This document shows, in pieces, positions 49,646-58,398 of a stretch of DNA of 64,000 bases. Position 1 is the stretch's first letter. The number at the start of each line of letters is the position of its first letter. The notes below the pieces were generated by a model that did no database searches, had not been told where the DNA came from, and saw nothing but the letters and a program-made list of their open reading frames with translations. Source of the DNA: an uncultured Granulosicoccaceae bacterium (lineage in GTDB: Bacteria; Pseudomonadota; Gammaproteobacteria; Granulosicoccales; Granulosicoccaceae); the NCBI GenBank assembly GCA_937930305.1, contig CALGLE010000003.1:62001-126000 (forward strand), given 5' to 3'. A program made the position numbers and the translations under genes.

Positions 49646-50866
49646 TTAGACAGATACAATGTTGTGTGCAGGCCCATAGGGAAAGCCTGTGATGTTTTCA
49701 GCGCCTGATTCAGTGACGACCAGAATATCGTGCTCTCGATACCCACCTGCACCAGGCTCGCCATTCGGTATCGTTAGCATGGGCTCCATCGATACCACCA
49801 TATCGGACTGCAACACGGTATCGATATCTTCTCTAAACTCGAGCCCTGCTTCGCGACCATAGTAGTGAGAGAGCACACCAAACGAGTGCCCATAGCCGAA
49901 GGTGCGATATTGCAACAGATTATTTGAGGCAAAAAAATCGTTTAATACCGAACAAATCTCTGCACAAGAAACTCCTGGCCTAATCATCGACATACCCAGT
50001 TCATGCGCTTCAACATTGGCGTTCCAAATTTTTAACGATGCATCATCGACTTCACCGACAAATAATGTGCGTTCCAGCGCTGTGTAGTAACCTGAGATCA
50101 TGGGGAACGTGTTTAAGCTGGTGATGTCACCACGCTGCAATTGCCGAGTGGTGACGGGGTTATGCGCACCATCGGTATTTAGGCCTGATTGAAACCATAC
50201 CCAACTGTCACGTATTTCACTGTCGGGAAAATCTTTAGCAATTGCCAGTTCCATGGCATCGCGTCCTGCCATCGCAACATCGATTTCACGCGCGCCTAAT
50301 GTCATGGCGTTTCTGACCGCTTCACCTCCAATATCGGCAATGCGTGCACCCGCTTTTATCAATGCAATCTCTTCGGCTGACTTCACCATGCGCAGTTGCA
50401 TGATGTCATCACTAACATCTTCAACCTGACGTCCCGTAAAAAACGCATCCAGTTTCGCTTTTTGCAATAACGTTAAGTGATCAGATTCAACACCTAGGGT
50501 GCCATTCTCAGGAAGTACACTTTTTGCCGCTCGCCAGTAGTTATCGCGGCGCCAATCGGTGTACACCACATTGTTGCCATAACATCGTCGCCAGGGTTGA
50601 CCATAATCAATATTGGCGGACAAAGTGATGCAATCGGTTGCGGTGACAACACAACCGTAGGGTCGGCCGAATGCACAATATAAGAAGCCGCTGTAGTAAG
50701 CCACGTTGTGCATTGAGGTGAGTAGTACTGCCGATACGGAACGCTTTGCCATGGTTGTACGCAGACGCGTTAACCGCTGTTCGTACTCATGATCGGAGAA
50801 AGGTAAAGTGTCTTTTGCACCATTGGGTATGGGCAAAAAATCAGGACGTTGAGGAAGGTTGCTCAT
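49646..50866 (-). CDS. Creatinase (creatine amidinohydrolase)
   Basis: Hydrolyses creatine to sarcosine and urea. M24 pita-bread fold that, unlike methionine aminopeptidase, needs no metal. The sequence follows Pseudomonas creatinase along its length: 'YYSGFLYCAFGRPYGCVV', 'QPWRRCYGNNVVYTDWRRDN', 'WFQSGLNTDGAHNPVTTR' with the catalytic His235 (His232 in P. putida), 'YYTALERTLF' and 'RTFGYGHSFGVLSHYYGREA'. 406 aa (P. putida 403). The ATG at 50866 has AGGTG 6 nt upstream; a GTG at 50875 is less likely. Divergent from the ugp-type transporter. Confidence 0.9.
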   Translation of the reverse strand: MSNLPQRPDFLPIPNGAKDTLPFSDHEYEQRLTRLRTTMAKRSVSAVLLTSMHNVAYYSGFLYCAFGRPYGCVVTATDCITLSANIDYGQPWRRCYGNNVVYTDWRRDNYWRAAKSVLPENGTLGVESDHLTLLQKAKLDAFFTGRQVEDVSDDIMQLRMVKSAEEIALIKAGARIADIGGEAVRNAMTLGAREIDVAMAGRDAMELAIAKDFPDSEIRDSWVWFQSGLNTDGAHNPVTTRQLQRGDITSLNTFPMISGYYTALERTLFVGEVDDASLKIWNANVEAHELGMSMIRPGVSCAEICSVLNDFFASNNLLQYRTFGYGHSFGVLSHYYGREAGLEFREDIDTVLQSDMVVSMEPMLTIPNGEPGAGGYREHDILVVTESGAENITGFPYGPAHNIVSV

Positions 50867-51367
50867 CATAATCACCTGTATTCACCGGGCTTTTATGCAT
50901 GAACGGCCCGGGTCAATATCCGGGCGTACAGGATTTCTCAAAGATAAGGTTTTGTCCCAACGTCAACAGCAACGTCAAAATCAAAACCCAGCCATGAATG
51001 CCTTTCTAGCGACGCCATCGCTGTCGGCTGCCGGACTATACAAAAGACCGACTGCAAAATCAAGGTTTCTGATTCGTTACTTGAAGGCACAAATTTCTGC
51101 GAAAAATTTCCATCACGTTGCCGTGAGGTTAGTTTGGTAATACAACAAGTCAGTGGGTAAATGACAAAATGACTGGCAAGATCTAATAAACTGGCAAGGT
51201 AGAGCGATGACGCAGGAATTCACACATTCGGTTTGACACAACTTGTTAGAAAGCTCACCATAATCCGGCAATTCTCACCAGAATTGTAATCGGCGTGTCA
51301 TAAACGTGCGTCATAAACGAACCACAAATAATCAAACACGTACACACTCACCTAACGGAGATTGATG
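50867..51367. other. Divergent regulatory region between creatinase and ugpB
   Basis: 501 bp without a convincing gene; the short open frames here lack codon bias and ribosome binding sites. It must hold the promoters of both units. TTGACA occurs at 51234-51239, but the nearest -10-like CATAAT is 20 nt away, outside normal spacing. A direct repeat of GTCATAAACG lies at 51297-51319. Confidence 0.6.
51297..51319 (+). promoter_or_regulatory. Direct repeat GTCATAAACG x2, candidate operator of the ugp-type operon
   Basis: Two perfect 10-bp copies (51297-51306 and 51310-51319), 13 bp from start to start, about 50 bp before the ugpB start. The GTCAT core recalls the Pho box half-site (CTGTCAT), and ugp is a Pho regulon operon in E. 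coli, but Pho half-sites repeat every 11 bp, so the spacing does not fit. It may bind another regulator. Confidence 0.4.
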
Positions 51368-52684
51368 ATGAATTACCGCAAGCACTTACTGTCTACGGCT
51401 ATTGCTGCCACGACGTTATGGAGCACATCCGCCTTAGCGGCCACAGAAGTTCAATTTTGGCACGCATTTACTGGCCGATTGGGTGAATTGGTTGCTGAGC
51501 AAGTCGCTACCTTTAACTCCAGCCAAGACGATTATGCCGTGGTCGCCACGCATAAAGGTAACTACTCAGAGACACTGAATGCCGGTATTGCTGCATTTCG
51601 CGCGAAAGAACAACCCCACTTATTGATGGTATTCGAAGTGGGTACGGCCACCATGATGGGTGCTAAAGGTGCCATCAAGCCCGTATACGAAGTGATGGCT
51701 GATGCGGGTGCAGAATTCGATCCAGACGCCTACATCGGGTCGGTTAAAGGTTATTACACCACTACCGATGGGCAGATGTTGTCATTACCATTCAACTCGT
51801 CTACCCCCGTTCTGTGGGTGAACAACGATGCGCTAAAAGATGCGGGTATTGATCCTAGTGTTGATTTATCCACTTGGCAGCAGGTCGATGACGTTTTAGG
51901 GAAACTGAAGGAAGCCGGCAGTGAATGCCCATTAACGACGGCTTGGCAAAGTTGGATTCACCTAGAGAATTTATCTGCCTATCACAACACGCCGTTTGCG
52001 ACTAAAGACAATGGGTTTGCTGGAGCTGACACCGAATTAGCGTTGAACGGTGAACTGCAAGTGCAACACATTCAAGCAATGGGTGATTGGGCGCAAGATG
52101 GCAAATTTATTTATGCCGGTCGTCGTAACGAAGGTGGCGCAAATTTCCGTGCTGGTGAATGCGCGTTATTCACAGAGAGTTCGGCAGGCTATGCTGGCAT
52201 CAAAGCGGAAGCTCAGTTCGATTTCTCAGTTCGCCCACTGCCCTACTGGGATGGTGTTGAAGGCGCTCCACAAAACACGATTATCGGTGGTGCGTCTTTA
52301 TGGGCTATGACAGGCCATGAAGATGAGGAATACAAAGGGGTAGCGGCATTCTTGAACTTCCTATCTACACCTGATATTCAAGCCAAGTGGCACCAAGACA
52401 CTGGATATCTCCCCATCACCATTGCGGCGGGCGACAAGACTAAGGCAGATGGTTTTTATGATGAGAACCCCGGTACGGATATCGCAGTTATTCAAATGAC
52501 TGCGAACGAGCCGACGGCTAATTCAAAAGGATTGCGCTTGGGATCATTCGATCAGATTCGCGGCATCATTGATGAAGAGCTAGAAGCGGTCTGGACAGGA
52601 GATAAAACAGCCCAGGCGGCTTTGGACAGCGCTGCAGAACGTGGTGATAAATTACTGCGTCGATTTGAGCAAGCTAGCCAATAA
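51368..52684 (+). CDS. ugpB: Glycerol-3-phosphate/glycerophosphodiester ABC transporter, periplasmic binding protein UgpB
   Basis: Solute-binding protein of the carbohydrate uptake family CUT1. Signal peptide MNYRKHLL...STSALA with cleavage before ATEVQFWH. It tracks E. coli UgpB closely: 'KGNYSETLNAGIAAFRAKEQ', 'EVGTATMMGAKGAIKPVYEV', 'PFNSSTPVLWVNNDAL', 'IIGGASLWAMTG', 'WHQDTGYLPIT', 'RGDKLLRRFEQAS'. 438 aa, the same length as E. coli UgpB. GGAG lies 7 nt before the ATG at 51368; ATG 51365 and TTG 51362 are alternatives. Ligand inferred from similarity: sn-glycerol-3-phosphate or glycerophosphocholine. Confidence 0.9.
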   Translation: MNYRKHLLSTAIAATTLWSTSALAATEVQFWHAFTGRLGELVAEQVATFNSSQDDYAVVATHKGNYSETLNAGIAAFRAKEQPHLLMVFEVGTATMMGAKGAIKPVYEVMADAGAEFDPDAYIGSVKGYYTTTDGQMLSLPFNSSTPVLWVNNDALKDAGIDPSVDLSTWQQVDDVLGKLKEAGSECPLTTAWQSWIHLENLSAYHNTPFATKDNGFAGADTELALNGELQVQHIQAMGDWAQDGKFIYAGRRNEGGANFRAGECALFTESSAGYAGIKAEAQFDFSVRPLPYWDGVEGAPQNTIIGGASLWAMTGHEDEEYKGVAAFLNFLSTPDIQAKWHQDTGYLPITIAAGDKTKADGFYDENPGTDIAVIQMTANEPTANSKGLRLGSFDQIRGIIDEELEAVWTGDKTAQAALDSAAERGDKLLRRFEQASQ

Positions 52685-52721
52685 ATCGTTACGTCATTCA
52701 CGCTTGATATAGGGAAGACCA

Positions 52722-52759
52722 AGCGCCCTCAGTGACTTTGAGCGGTTACTGGGGGCGCT
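52722..52759 (+). promoter_or_regulatory. Long intercistronic hairpin between ugpB and ugpA
   Basis: A 15-bp stem with two G-U pairs (AGCGCCCTCAGTGAC / GTTACTGGGGGCGCT) and an 8-nt loop, followed by only CTTTCC, so not a full terminator. Such hairpins after binding-protein genes protect the upstream mRNA or thin out read-through, giving more binding protein than permease. Confidence 0.7.
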
Positions 52760-52792
52760 CTTTCCGAACGAACCCGCTCACTAAGGCACCCT

Positions 52793-53674
52793 ATGCAGAA
52801 ACGTGTCACCTTTAACGGCTGGCTGCTGCCGATGCTGTTAGTGCTGCCTCAGCTTTTGATTTCGGCTGTATTCTTTTTTTACCCTGCTGGGCAAGCACTC
52901 TATCAATCTTTGTTTATTCCTGACCCGTTTGGTTTGTCATCGCAGTTCGTTGGATTAGGAAATTTTGAATACTTATTGGGAGATAAGTACTACCGCGCCT
53001 CGTTTTTCACCACGGCTCTGTTCTCGACTTTGGTGACTGTCGTTTCCATGGTTCCAGCGTTATTGTTGGCCGTGTTGGCGGACCGCTTGATCAAAGGTGC
53101 AGGTACCTACCGCACTTTACTCATCTGGCCCTACGCGGTGGCACCGGCGGTGGCTGGTGTGCTTTGGTTGTTTATGTTCAACACACGTGTGGGCGTGGTG
53201 TCGTGGTATCTAGGGCAACTCGGATACGATTGGAACCATGTATTGAACGACGGCGAAGCGATGGGCTTGGTGGTTGTGGCATCAGCATGGGGCCGAATTA
53301 GTTATAACTTTTTATTCTTTTTTGCGGCCCTGCAAGCGGTGCCTCGCTCTGTCATTGAAGCGGCCGCCATAGATGGGGCGCGTTTTTGGCGCCGATTTTT
53401 CACGATCGTACTGCCACTGCTGTCACCCACCACGTTCTTCTTACTGGTGGTAAACATCGTATACGCATTCTTTGAAACCTTCGGCGTGATTCATACCATC
53501 ACCTCTGGCGGACCACAACAGGCGACCACCATTTTGGTTTACAAAGTCTTCTCGGATGGATTTGTAGGACAAGACCTAGGATCCTCGGCGGCACAGTCGG
53601 TCATATTATTAATTGTGGTGGGTGCACTGACGGTGTTTCAATTTAAATTTGTAGAAAAGCGGGTGCACTATTAA
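52793..53674 (+). CDS. ugpA: ABC transporter permease UgpA
   Basis: Inner-membrane permease of the MalF/UgpA type with six predicted helices, the first at '[20 protein letters not shown]'. The EAA loop that docks on the ATPase is '[20 protein letters not shown]' (about 196-215). 293 aa (E. coli 295). AAGG lies 6 nt before the ATG. Its stop codon TAA shares one A with the ugpE ATG (TAATG), so translation is coupled. Confidence 0.92.
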   Translation: MQKRVTFNGWLLPMLLVLPQLLISAVFFFYPAGQALYQSLFIPDPFGLSSQFVGLGNFEYLLGDKYYRASFFTTALFSTLVTVVSMVPALLLAVLADRLIKGAGTYRTLLIWPYAVAPAVAGVLWLFMFNTRVGVVSWYLGQLGYDWNHVLNDGEAMGLVVVASAWGRISYNFLFFFAALQAVPRSVIEAAAIDGARFWRRFFTIVLPLLSPTTFFLLVVNIVYAFFETFGVIHTITSGGPQQATTILVYKVFSDGFVGQDLGSSAAQSVILLIVVGALTVFQFKFVEKRVHY

Positions 53675-54534
53675 TGAGTACTCAATCGCACTCAGGCATG
53701 GTGGAGAAACGAGGCACAAGTTTGTGGTTAACTCATGCGTTGATGATTGCCGGTGTGCTCGTGGTGTTCTTTCCGATTTGGTTGGCGTTTGTGGCATCTA
53801 CGGTTACGCAACAAGAAATTGTTCAACCTCCCATGCCATTATTGCCCGGTGGCGAATTTATCAATAACTACACCAAGGCGCTCACTTCGGGTGTAAATGT
53901 TCCGGTGATGACCATGCTGATCAATTCGTTGATCATGGCGCTGGGCATTGCTATTGGTAAAATTATCATATCTTTACTATCCGCCTTCGCCATTGTTTAC
54001 TTTAAGTTTCCAGGTCGAACCTTTTTCTTTTGGCTAATATTTTTAACGCTCATGTTGCCGGTAGAAGTTCGTATCGTGCCAACCTATGAAGTGATTGCGG
54101 GATTTGGCTTATTAAACAGCTACTCAGGGTTGATTTTTCCGTTGATTGCTTCAGCGACTGCCACGTTTTTATTTCGGCAATTTTTTATGACAATTCCTGA
54201 TGAATTAACTGAGGCTGCACGCTTAGACGGCGCGCGCCCAATGCGCTTTTTCATCGATATCGTACTGCCTATGAGTCGTACCAACATCGCTGCGCTATTT
54301 GTCATTCTGTTCATATACGGATGGAATCAATATCTATGGCCGCTTTTGATTACGACTGACCCTGAAATGAACACCATTGTTATGGGGATAAAACAAATGT
54401 TCCCATCCGGTGACGATGTGGCCGACTGGCCTGTCATCATGGCCACCTCCATCCTGGCCATGATTCCACCGGTATTTGTGGTGGTCTCAATGCAAAAATT
54501 ATTCATCCGCGGTTTGGTTGATAGCGAAAAATAA
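53674..54534 (+). CDS. ugpE: ABC transporter permease UgpE
   Basis: Second permease, MalG/UgpE type, six predicted helices from 'HALMIAGVLVVFFPIWLAFV'. EAA loop 'EAARLDGARPMRFFIDIVLP' followed by MSRTN. The C-terminus 'FIRGLVDSEK' is close to that of UgpE and MalG-type permeases (KGLVAGAVK-like). 286 aa (E. coli 281). Two nucleotides before ugpC. Confidence 0.92.
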   Translation: MSTQSHSGMVEKRGTSLWLTHALMIAGVLVVFFPIWLAFVASTVTQQEIVQPPMPLLPGGEFINNYTKALTSGVNVPVMTMLINSLIMALGIAIGKIIISLLSAFAIVYFKFPGRTFFFWLIFLTLMLPVEVRIVPTYEVIAGFGLLNSYSGLIFPLIASATATFLFRQFFMTIPDELTEAARLDGARPMRFFIDIVLPMSRTNIAALFVILFIYGWNQYLWPLLITTDPEMNTIVMGIKQMFPSGDDVADWPVIMATSILAMIPPVFVVVSMQKLFIRGLVDSEK

Positions 54535-54536
54535 CT

Positions 54537-55601
54537 ATGGCAACGCTCACTTTAGAGAACGTTAAAAAAAGCTTTGGCAAAACCGATGTGATTCATGGTG
54601 TAGACCTATCGGTAAACGATGGGGAATTCATCGTGATTGTGGGGCCGTCTGGCTGCGGTAAATCCACGTTGCTGCGAATGGTGGCGGGGTTGGAAACAGT
54701 CTCCGGTGGCAACATCGAGATTGACGGGAAAACGGTGAACGATTTAGAACCCATGGATCGTGATATAGCCATGGTATTCCAGAACTACGCACTTTACCCA
54801 CACATGAGTGTGCGAGAAAATATGGCGTATGGATTGAAAGTCGCGAAGGTACCAAAACCGGAACGCGATGAAAAAGTTGCGGCGGCAGCACAACGATTGC
54901 AGTTAACTGATTACCTAGACAGAAAACCTAGGGAGTTGTCTGGGGGGCAACGCCAGCGCGTTGCAATGGGGCGTGCCATTGTGCGCGAACCAGCGATATT
55001 TCTATTTGATGAACCCTTATCTAATTTAGATGCCAAGCTGCGGGTTCAAATGCGTTTGGAAATTAAACAGCTGCAATCCTCTTTGGGCGTTACCTCGTTG
55101 TACGTCACTCACGATCAAGTGGAAGCCATGACCATGGCAGATCGCATGATCGTCATGAACAAGGGACTGGCTGAACAAATCGGCACCCCACTGGAAGTGT
55201 ATGAAAACCCCGCTAGCTTGTTCGCAGCGCAATTCATTGGCAGTCCTGCGATGAATGTGTTGAAAGGCGACGTGAATAATCAAACTCTATCACTAGAGAA
55301 TGGCGCTTCCATGCCATTCACATCAAAACATCAGGGACCCGTCCACGTTGGCATTCGACCTGAGCACATTTTCCCAGCCGATGATGGCATTTTGTCGCTG
55401 GCGTCTAGCTACGCTGAACCCTTAGGCGCTACCACATTGCTACACGGAAGCTTAGAGGGATCCAACGCGCTGTTAACCGTTAATTTACCCGGAATTGCAG
55501 TCGGTGCTGGTAGCCCCGGACAACCTCATGCGAAGAAATTTAATTTTGATGCCGCTCATGTGCATTTGTTTGATTTAGAGACTGGGTTAAATTGTACATA
55601 G
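54537..55601 (+). CDS. ugpC: ABC transporter ATP-binding protein UgpC
   Basis: Cytoplasmic ATPase of the transporter. Walker A 'GPSGCGKST', Q-loop 'FQNYALYPHMSVRENM', signature 'LSGGQRQRVAMGRAIVREPA', Walker B 'IFLFDEPLSNLDAKLR', H-loop 'YVTHDQVEAMT', then a C-terminal OB/TOBE regulatory domain (about 235-354) with 'VGIRPEHI'. 354 aa (E. coli 356). The last 62 nt overlap the 3' end of the convergent HNH gene. No ugpQ phosphodiesterase follows. Confidence 0.93.
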   Translation: MATLTLENVKKSFGKTDVIHGVDLSVNDGEFIVIVGPSGCGKSTLLRMVAGLETVSGGNIEIDGKTVNDLEPMDRDIAMVFQNYALYPHMSVRENMAYGLKVAKVPKPERDEKVAAAAQRLQLTDYLDRKPRELSGGQRQRVAMGRAIVREPAIFLFDEPLSNLDAKLRVQMRLEIKQLQSSLGVTSLYVTHDQVEAMTMADRMIVMNKGLAEQIGTPLEVYENPASLFAAQFIGSPAMNVLKGDVNNQTLSLENGASMPFTSKHQGPVHVGIRPEHIFPADDGILSLASSYAEPLGATTLLHGSLEGSNALLTVNLPGIAVGAGSPGQPHAKKFNFDAAHVHLFDLETGLNCT

Positions 55602-57051
55602 CAGCTTTATTAACCACCCGGCAGGTATAAGCTGTTGGCAACTCCCTAACCGAAGATTCACTGGTATCAAAAAACTCCTGCGAGTTTTTTTTATCTGATA
55701 ACTCTGCAGAATCTACATCCTCTGGCACTATTGAATCCATCGACTCAGATAAATCAAACCCCGTATCACTAGACAGTAGATCATCCAATCGGTAGCCACA
55801 ATGTGGAACCGCTTTACCATCGGGTCGGCGAAAGAACATCTGGCCAGCGTTATCTCGTTTCACTGAGTACCCGCCTTCATGAACCAGCTTATGATGGGCA
55901 GAACACAGCAATACCATGTTATCAACGCTGGTCTCTCCCCCATCAGCCCAGTGTTTAATATGATGCGCATCTACAAATCGAGTATGCGTACAGCCTGGGA
56001 AACCACAGCCTTTGTCACGCGCCCAAAGGGCTCTGCGGATCGCTGTTGGAACTGTGCGAACTTTACGCCCGACATTTAAAGGCTCACCCGATTCGGATTC
56101 AATCAAAGGAACAATGGAGCCATCACAACAAATACGACGAACCGATTCAATCGGCAATTGGGACGTGCCTGCTTCAGAGCCAGCAAGTGCGGTTTCATCA
56201 ACATGCACCACAACCTGGTAGTGATCAGCCGTACTTGATGACACTTTCTGGAGCGAACTAATTTCAGAGCTGTTTTCATAGCTTGAATTAACACCGATAC
56301 CCGTGCCATCAAGAAACGAGCGGCAAACGCTGACCAACGCATCCACTTGCTGAGCCCGCCACGAAATTGCTTCCTCGGGTAGCCTAGTGATTGAGCCCGT
56401 GTCACTGGACAGCTGAACCGCCGCCTTCTCTAGCGCTTTTTCTATCACTGTAGCGTCATCCACGGCCAGCTCAATGGAAAAATGCACGGTATCACCGGAC
56501 GGATCCTGCCAGATACGTATATCCCTTTTCTCATTTGCACGATTAGCAGCCGCCGTAGATTTCTTCTGCGCATTGCGGCGCTGCTTACAATGCTCCTCAA
56601 CATGGCGAGCCGTAATGCGCAACGCCATGTCTATTAATTCGGCTTCGTTCGCCGGTGTGGCGATGCGGGTGATTGCACGCACCTTGGTGTAGGAAAGTTT
56701 GCCCGTGGAAAACGCATCCGAGATCAGAGGTAATTCTTTTAAAGCATGAGCCATTCTTAGTTTGTCGCGAGCCGCGCCAGTAGAAAGATCACACCGCCAC
56801 TTCAACCAAGCAAGCGCATCTGAGAACCCCCATTTTGCCCAACCTGCTCGTTCATCAAATTCGCGGATAAGAACCATCAATTGATAGTTTGCCGAATTGA
56901 TGGTACGACCCAATTTTCCAATTTCAGCATCCAGTGCTTCAATTTCTTTGCCACTGTTGAAAGCTGGCTGAGTATGAGCTTTTTTTTGGGCCTGCGATTT
57001 CTGCTTTGCAGGCTGAGTATTTTTTGATGAAGAACCCAATGAAATTTTCAT
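55540..57051 (-). CDS. DUF222 / HNH endonuclease family protein
   Basis: 503 aa. Lys/Gln/Ser-rich N-terminus (1-35), a helical DUF222-like region (about 36-330; 'GWAKWGFSDALAWLKWRCDL'), then an HNH nuclease domain at 349-391: Cys349, Cys354, His363-His364, Asn378, Cys383, His386-His387 with 'DAHHIKHWADGG' and 'LLCSAHHKLVHEGG'. This architecture is common as multi-copy, possibly mobile genes in actinobacteria and some proteobacteria; the cellular role is not known. Its 3' end lies inside ugpC. A low-complexity C-terminal tail (about 405-503) follows the nuclease domain. Confidence 0.88.
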   Translation of the reverse strand: MKISLGSSSKNTQPAKQKSQAQKKAHTQPAFNSGKEIEALDAEIGKLGRTINSANYQLMVLIREFDERAGWAKWGFSDALAWLKWRCDLSTGAARDKLRMAHALKELPLISDAFSTGKLSYTKVRAITRIATPANEAELIDMALRITARHVEEHCKQRRNAQKKSTAAANRANEKRDIRIWQDPSGDTVHFSIELAVDDATVIEKALEKAAVQLSSDTGSITRLPEEAISWRAQQVDALVSVCRSFLDGTGIGVNSSYENSSEISSLQKVSSSTADHYQVVVHVDETALAGSEAGTSQLPIESVRRICCDGSIVPLIESESGEPLNVGRKVRTVPTAIRRALWARDKGCGFPGCTHTRFVDAHHIKHWADGGETSVDNMVLLCSAHHKLVHEGGYSVKRDNAGQMFFRRPDGKAVPHCGYRLDDLLSSDTGFDLSESMDSIVPEDVDSAELSDKKNSQEFFDTSESSVRELPTAYTCRVVNKAAMYNLTQSLNQTNAHERHQN

Positions 57052-57316
57052 GTTTAAACTTCCGTTTTTTACATGCTGGCATTTTTTACATTGTTTCGAA
57101 TTCCATTGTGCAGTTTTACTATATATATTATCAGTACAATGACACCTATATAAATTAAGCTAATTTGCAGCATTCATGCACCCTTGGTCACTAATTTATC
57201 TAATACTTATACCAAAATATAGTTGCCGCTGATCGTCGATAGTGTTGTGGTGTAGGAGAAGCGCTCTTTCAAAATTTCGCACCTACATTCTTCGATAAAA
57301 AAGAAAAGGTTATAGA
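57052..57316. other. AT-rich intergenic region with an inverted GTAG pair
   Basis: 265 bp, clearly richer in A+T than its surroundings (e.g. ACTATATATATTATC near 57118). It separates the divergent HNH and lipoprotein genes. TGTAGG at 57251-57256 and CCTACA at 57282-57287 form an inverted pair with GCG/CGC inside, similar in shape to REP/BIME elements. No gene seen. Confidence 0.5.
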
Positions 57317-58225
57317 GTGAAAAGATTAATAAATGCACTCGCATGTGTATTGGCTATGACAGCCTGTGGTGGAAGTGGTAGCGATAATAATTTGAACTCG
57401 CCAGACACTGTTTCAATAAGCCAGTCAGCTGAGCAAGACACTAATCAAGAAAATACTGATCCTACCAACAATATCACCGAGAGCGAAAACGGCATAACTG
57501 TATCTTCGGAGTTTATCGGGTATTGGCAAAATGAATTATTCCCCAATAACTATTGGGTCGTCATGCAGGACAGTATCACTAACTTCGGGTATCTACCTTC
57601 GACTCAATGTGTGCGCATCGATGCAACATTACTGTCTTCATCAACTTTCACTATCGACCAGGGAATTGGGGCTGGCGATCAGATTTCCATGCGCATCGAG
57701 GACGGAAAATTGATTCTGGAAGCTACTGCGCTTCGCGCCATGCATTCACAAGTTGATGAATCTGATATACCGCTGCGCTGTTTTGACCTACCTGCGTCAG
57801 CTGAAACTATGCCTAGCACCAATACGGTGAGATATACCGACAGTTTTCTTCAAATTGATTATCCCGCCGACTGGATTTTAGATACTAATCCGAACGGAGG
57901 TACAGCCCAATTTTTAAGCCCTGAAACTAATGAGAACGGTTTTTTGCCTAACTGTGTAATTAATTCGTTTTACAGCCCAGGCAGTAACTTAAATGCGATT
58001 ACCAATGACGCTCTTACGCAGTTTGATTTAAGCCCAGCACCGGAGGTTAGTTTTTTAACTGTCAATGACACACCGATGTCTCGAACAACTGGCTTCGTTA
58101 CCCTATTTGCCCAGACAATAGATATTAATCAACAACTCGCCTTTAAAGATGATTTTACTCATCAAGCTGTTTGTTTGGGTACGAACTTAGACATACAAAT
58201 ACTCAATTCTATGGTTGTTTTATGA
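57317..58225 (+). CDS. Orphan lipoprotein
   Basis: 302 aa, family not recognised. GTG start with AAGG about 9 nt upstream. Signal peptide 'LINALACVLAMTAC' with lipidated Cys17 and Gly at +2 (outer membrane by the E. coli rule), a Ser/Asn/Asp-rich linker (18-62), then two parts. The first has 'YWVVMQD' and cysteines in 'TQCVRID' and 'LRCFDLP'. The second (about 178-302) begins 'YTDSFLQIDYPADWIL', a start that recalls PsbP/DcrB-like domains, with cysteines in 'LPNCVINSF' and 'QAVCLGT'. The PsbP-like reading is weak. No C-x8-C-x7-PDG motif. Confidence 0.65.
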   Translation: MKRLINALACVLAMTACGGSGSDNNLNSPDTVSISQSAEQDTNQENTDPTNNITESENGITVSSEFIGYWQNELFPNNYWVVMQDSITNFGYLPSTQCVRIDATLLSSSTFTIDQGIGAGDQISMRIEDGKLILEATALRAMHSQVDESDIPLRCFDLPASAETMPSTNTVRYTDSFLQIDYPADWILDTNPNGGTAQFLSPETNENGFLPNCVINSFYSPGSNLNAITNDALTQFDLSPAPEVSFLTVNDTPMSRTTGFVTLFAQTIDINQQLAFKDDFTHQAVCLGTNLDIQILNSMVVL

Positions 58226-58273
58226 GATATCGTAGATACACACCACGCTAAATTACGAACGATTGCTCTGTAT

Positions 58274-58297
58274 GCAGATGCAGATGCTGCTTTTTTT
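58274..58297 (+). terminator. Possible terminator after the orphan lipoprotein gene
   Basis: GCAG...CTGC repeats (GCAGATGCAGATGCTGC) can fold into a short stem immediately followed by seven T. The stem is weak, so this is a tentative call 48 nt after the stop codon. Confidence 0.4.
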
Positions 58298-58398
58298 GGC
58301 TCAAACTCGTAAAAAGTTTAAGGTACACCCAAAAAACGTCAAACAGACATTCCTCGTACGTTATACCCAATAAGCACACAGGCCCCACGAGCGCACTG

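Noticed and set aside
49646..50866. Xaa-Pro aminopeptidase (PepP/PepQ) as the identity of the M24 protein
   Set aside because: The metal-binding Asp/Asp/His/Glu/Glu set of aminopeptidases is not present, while the creatinase segments around His235 are.
50859..51140. Plus-strand open frame of 93 codons in the creatinase-ugpB gap
   Set aside because: It starts inside the creatinase 5' end on the other strand, has no ribosome binding site and no recognisable domain; composition looks random.
51291..51319. Pho box before ugpB
   Set aside because: GTCAT half-sites are 13 bp apart, not 11, and flanking bases do not fit CTGTCAT; kept only as an unexplained direct repeat.
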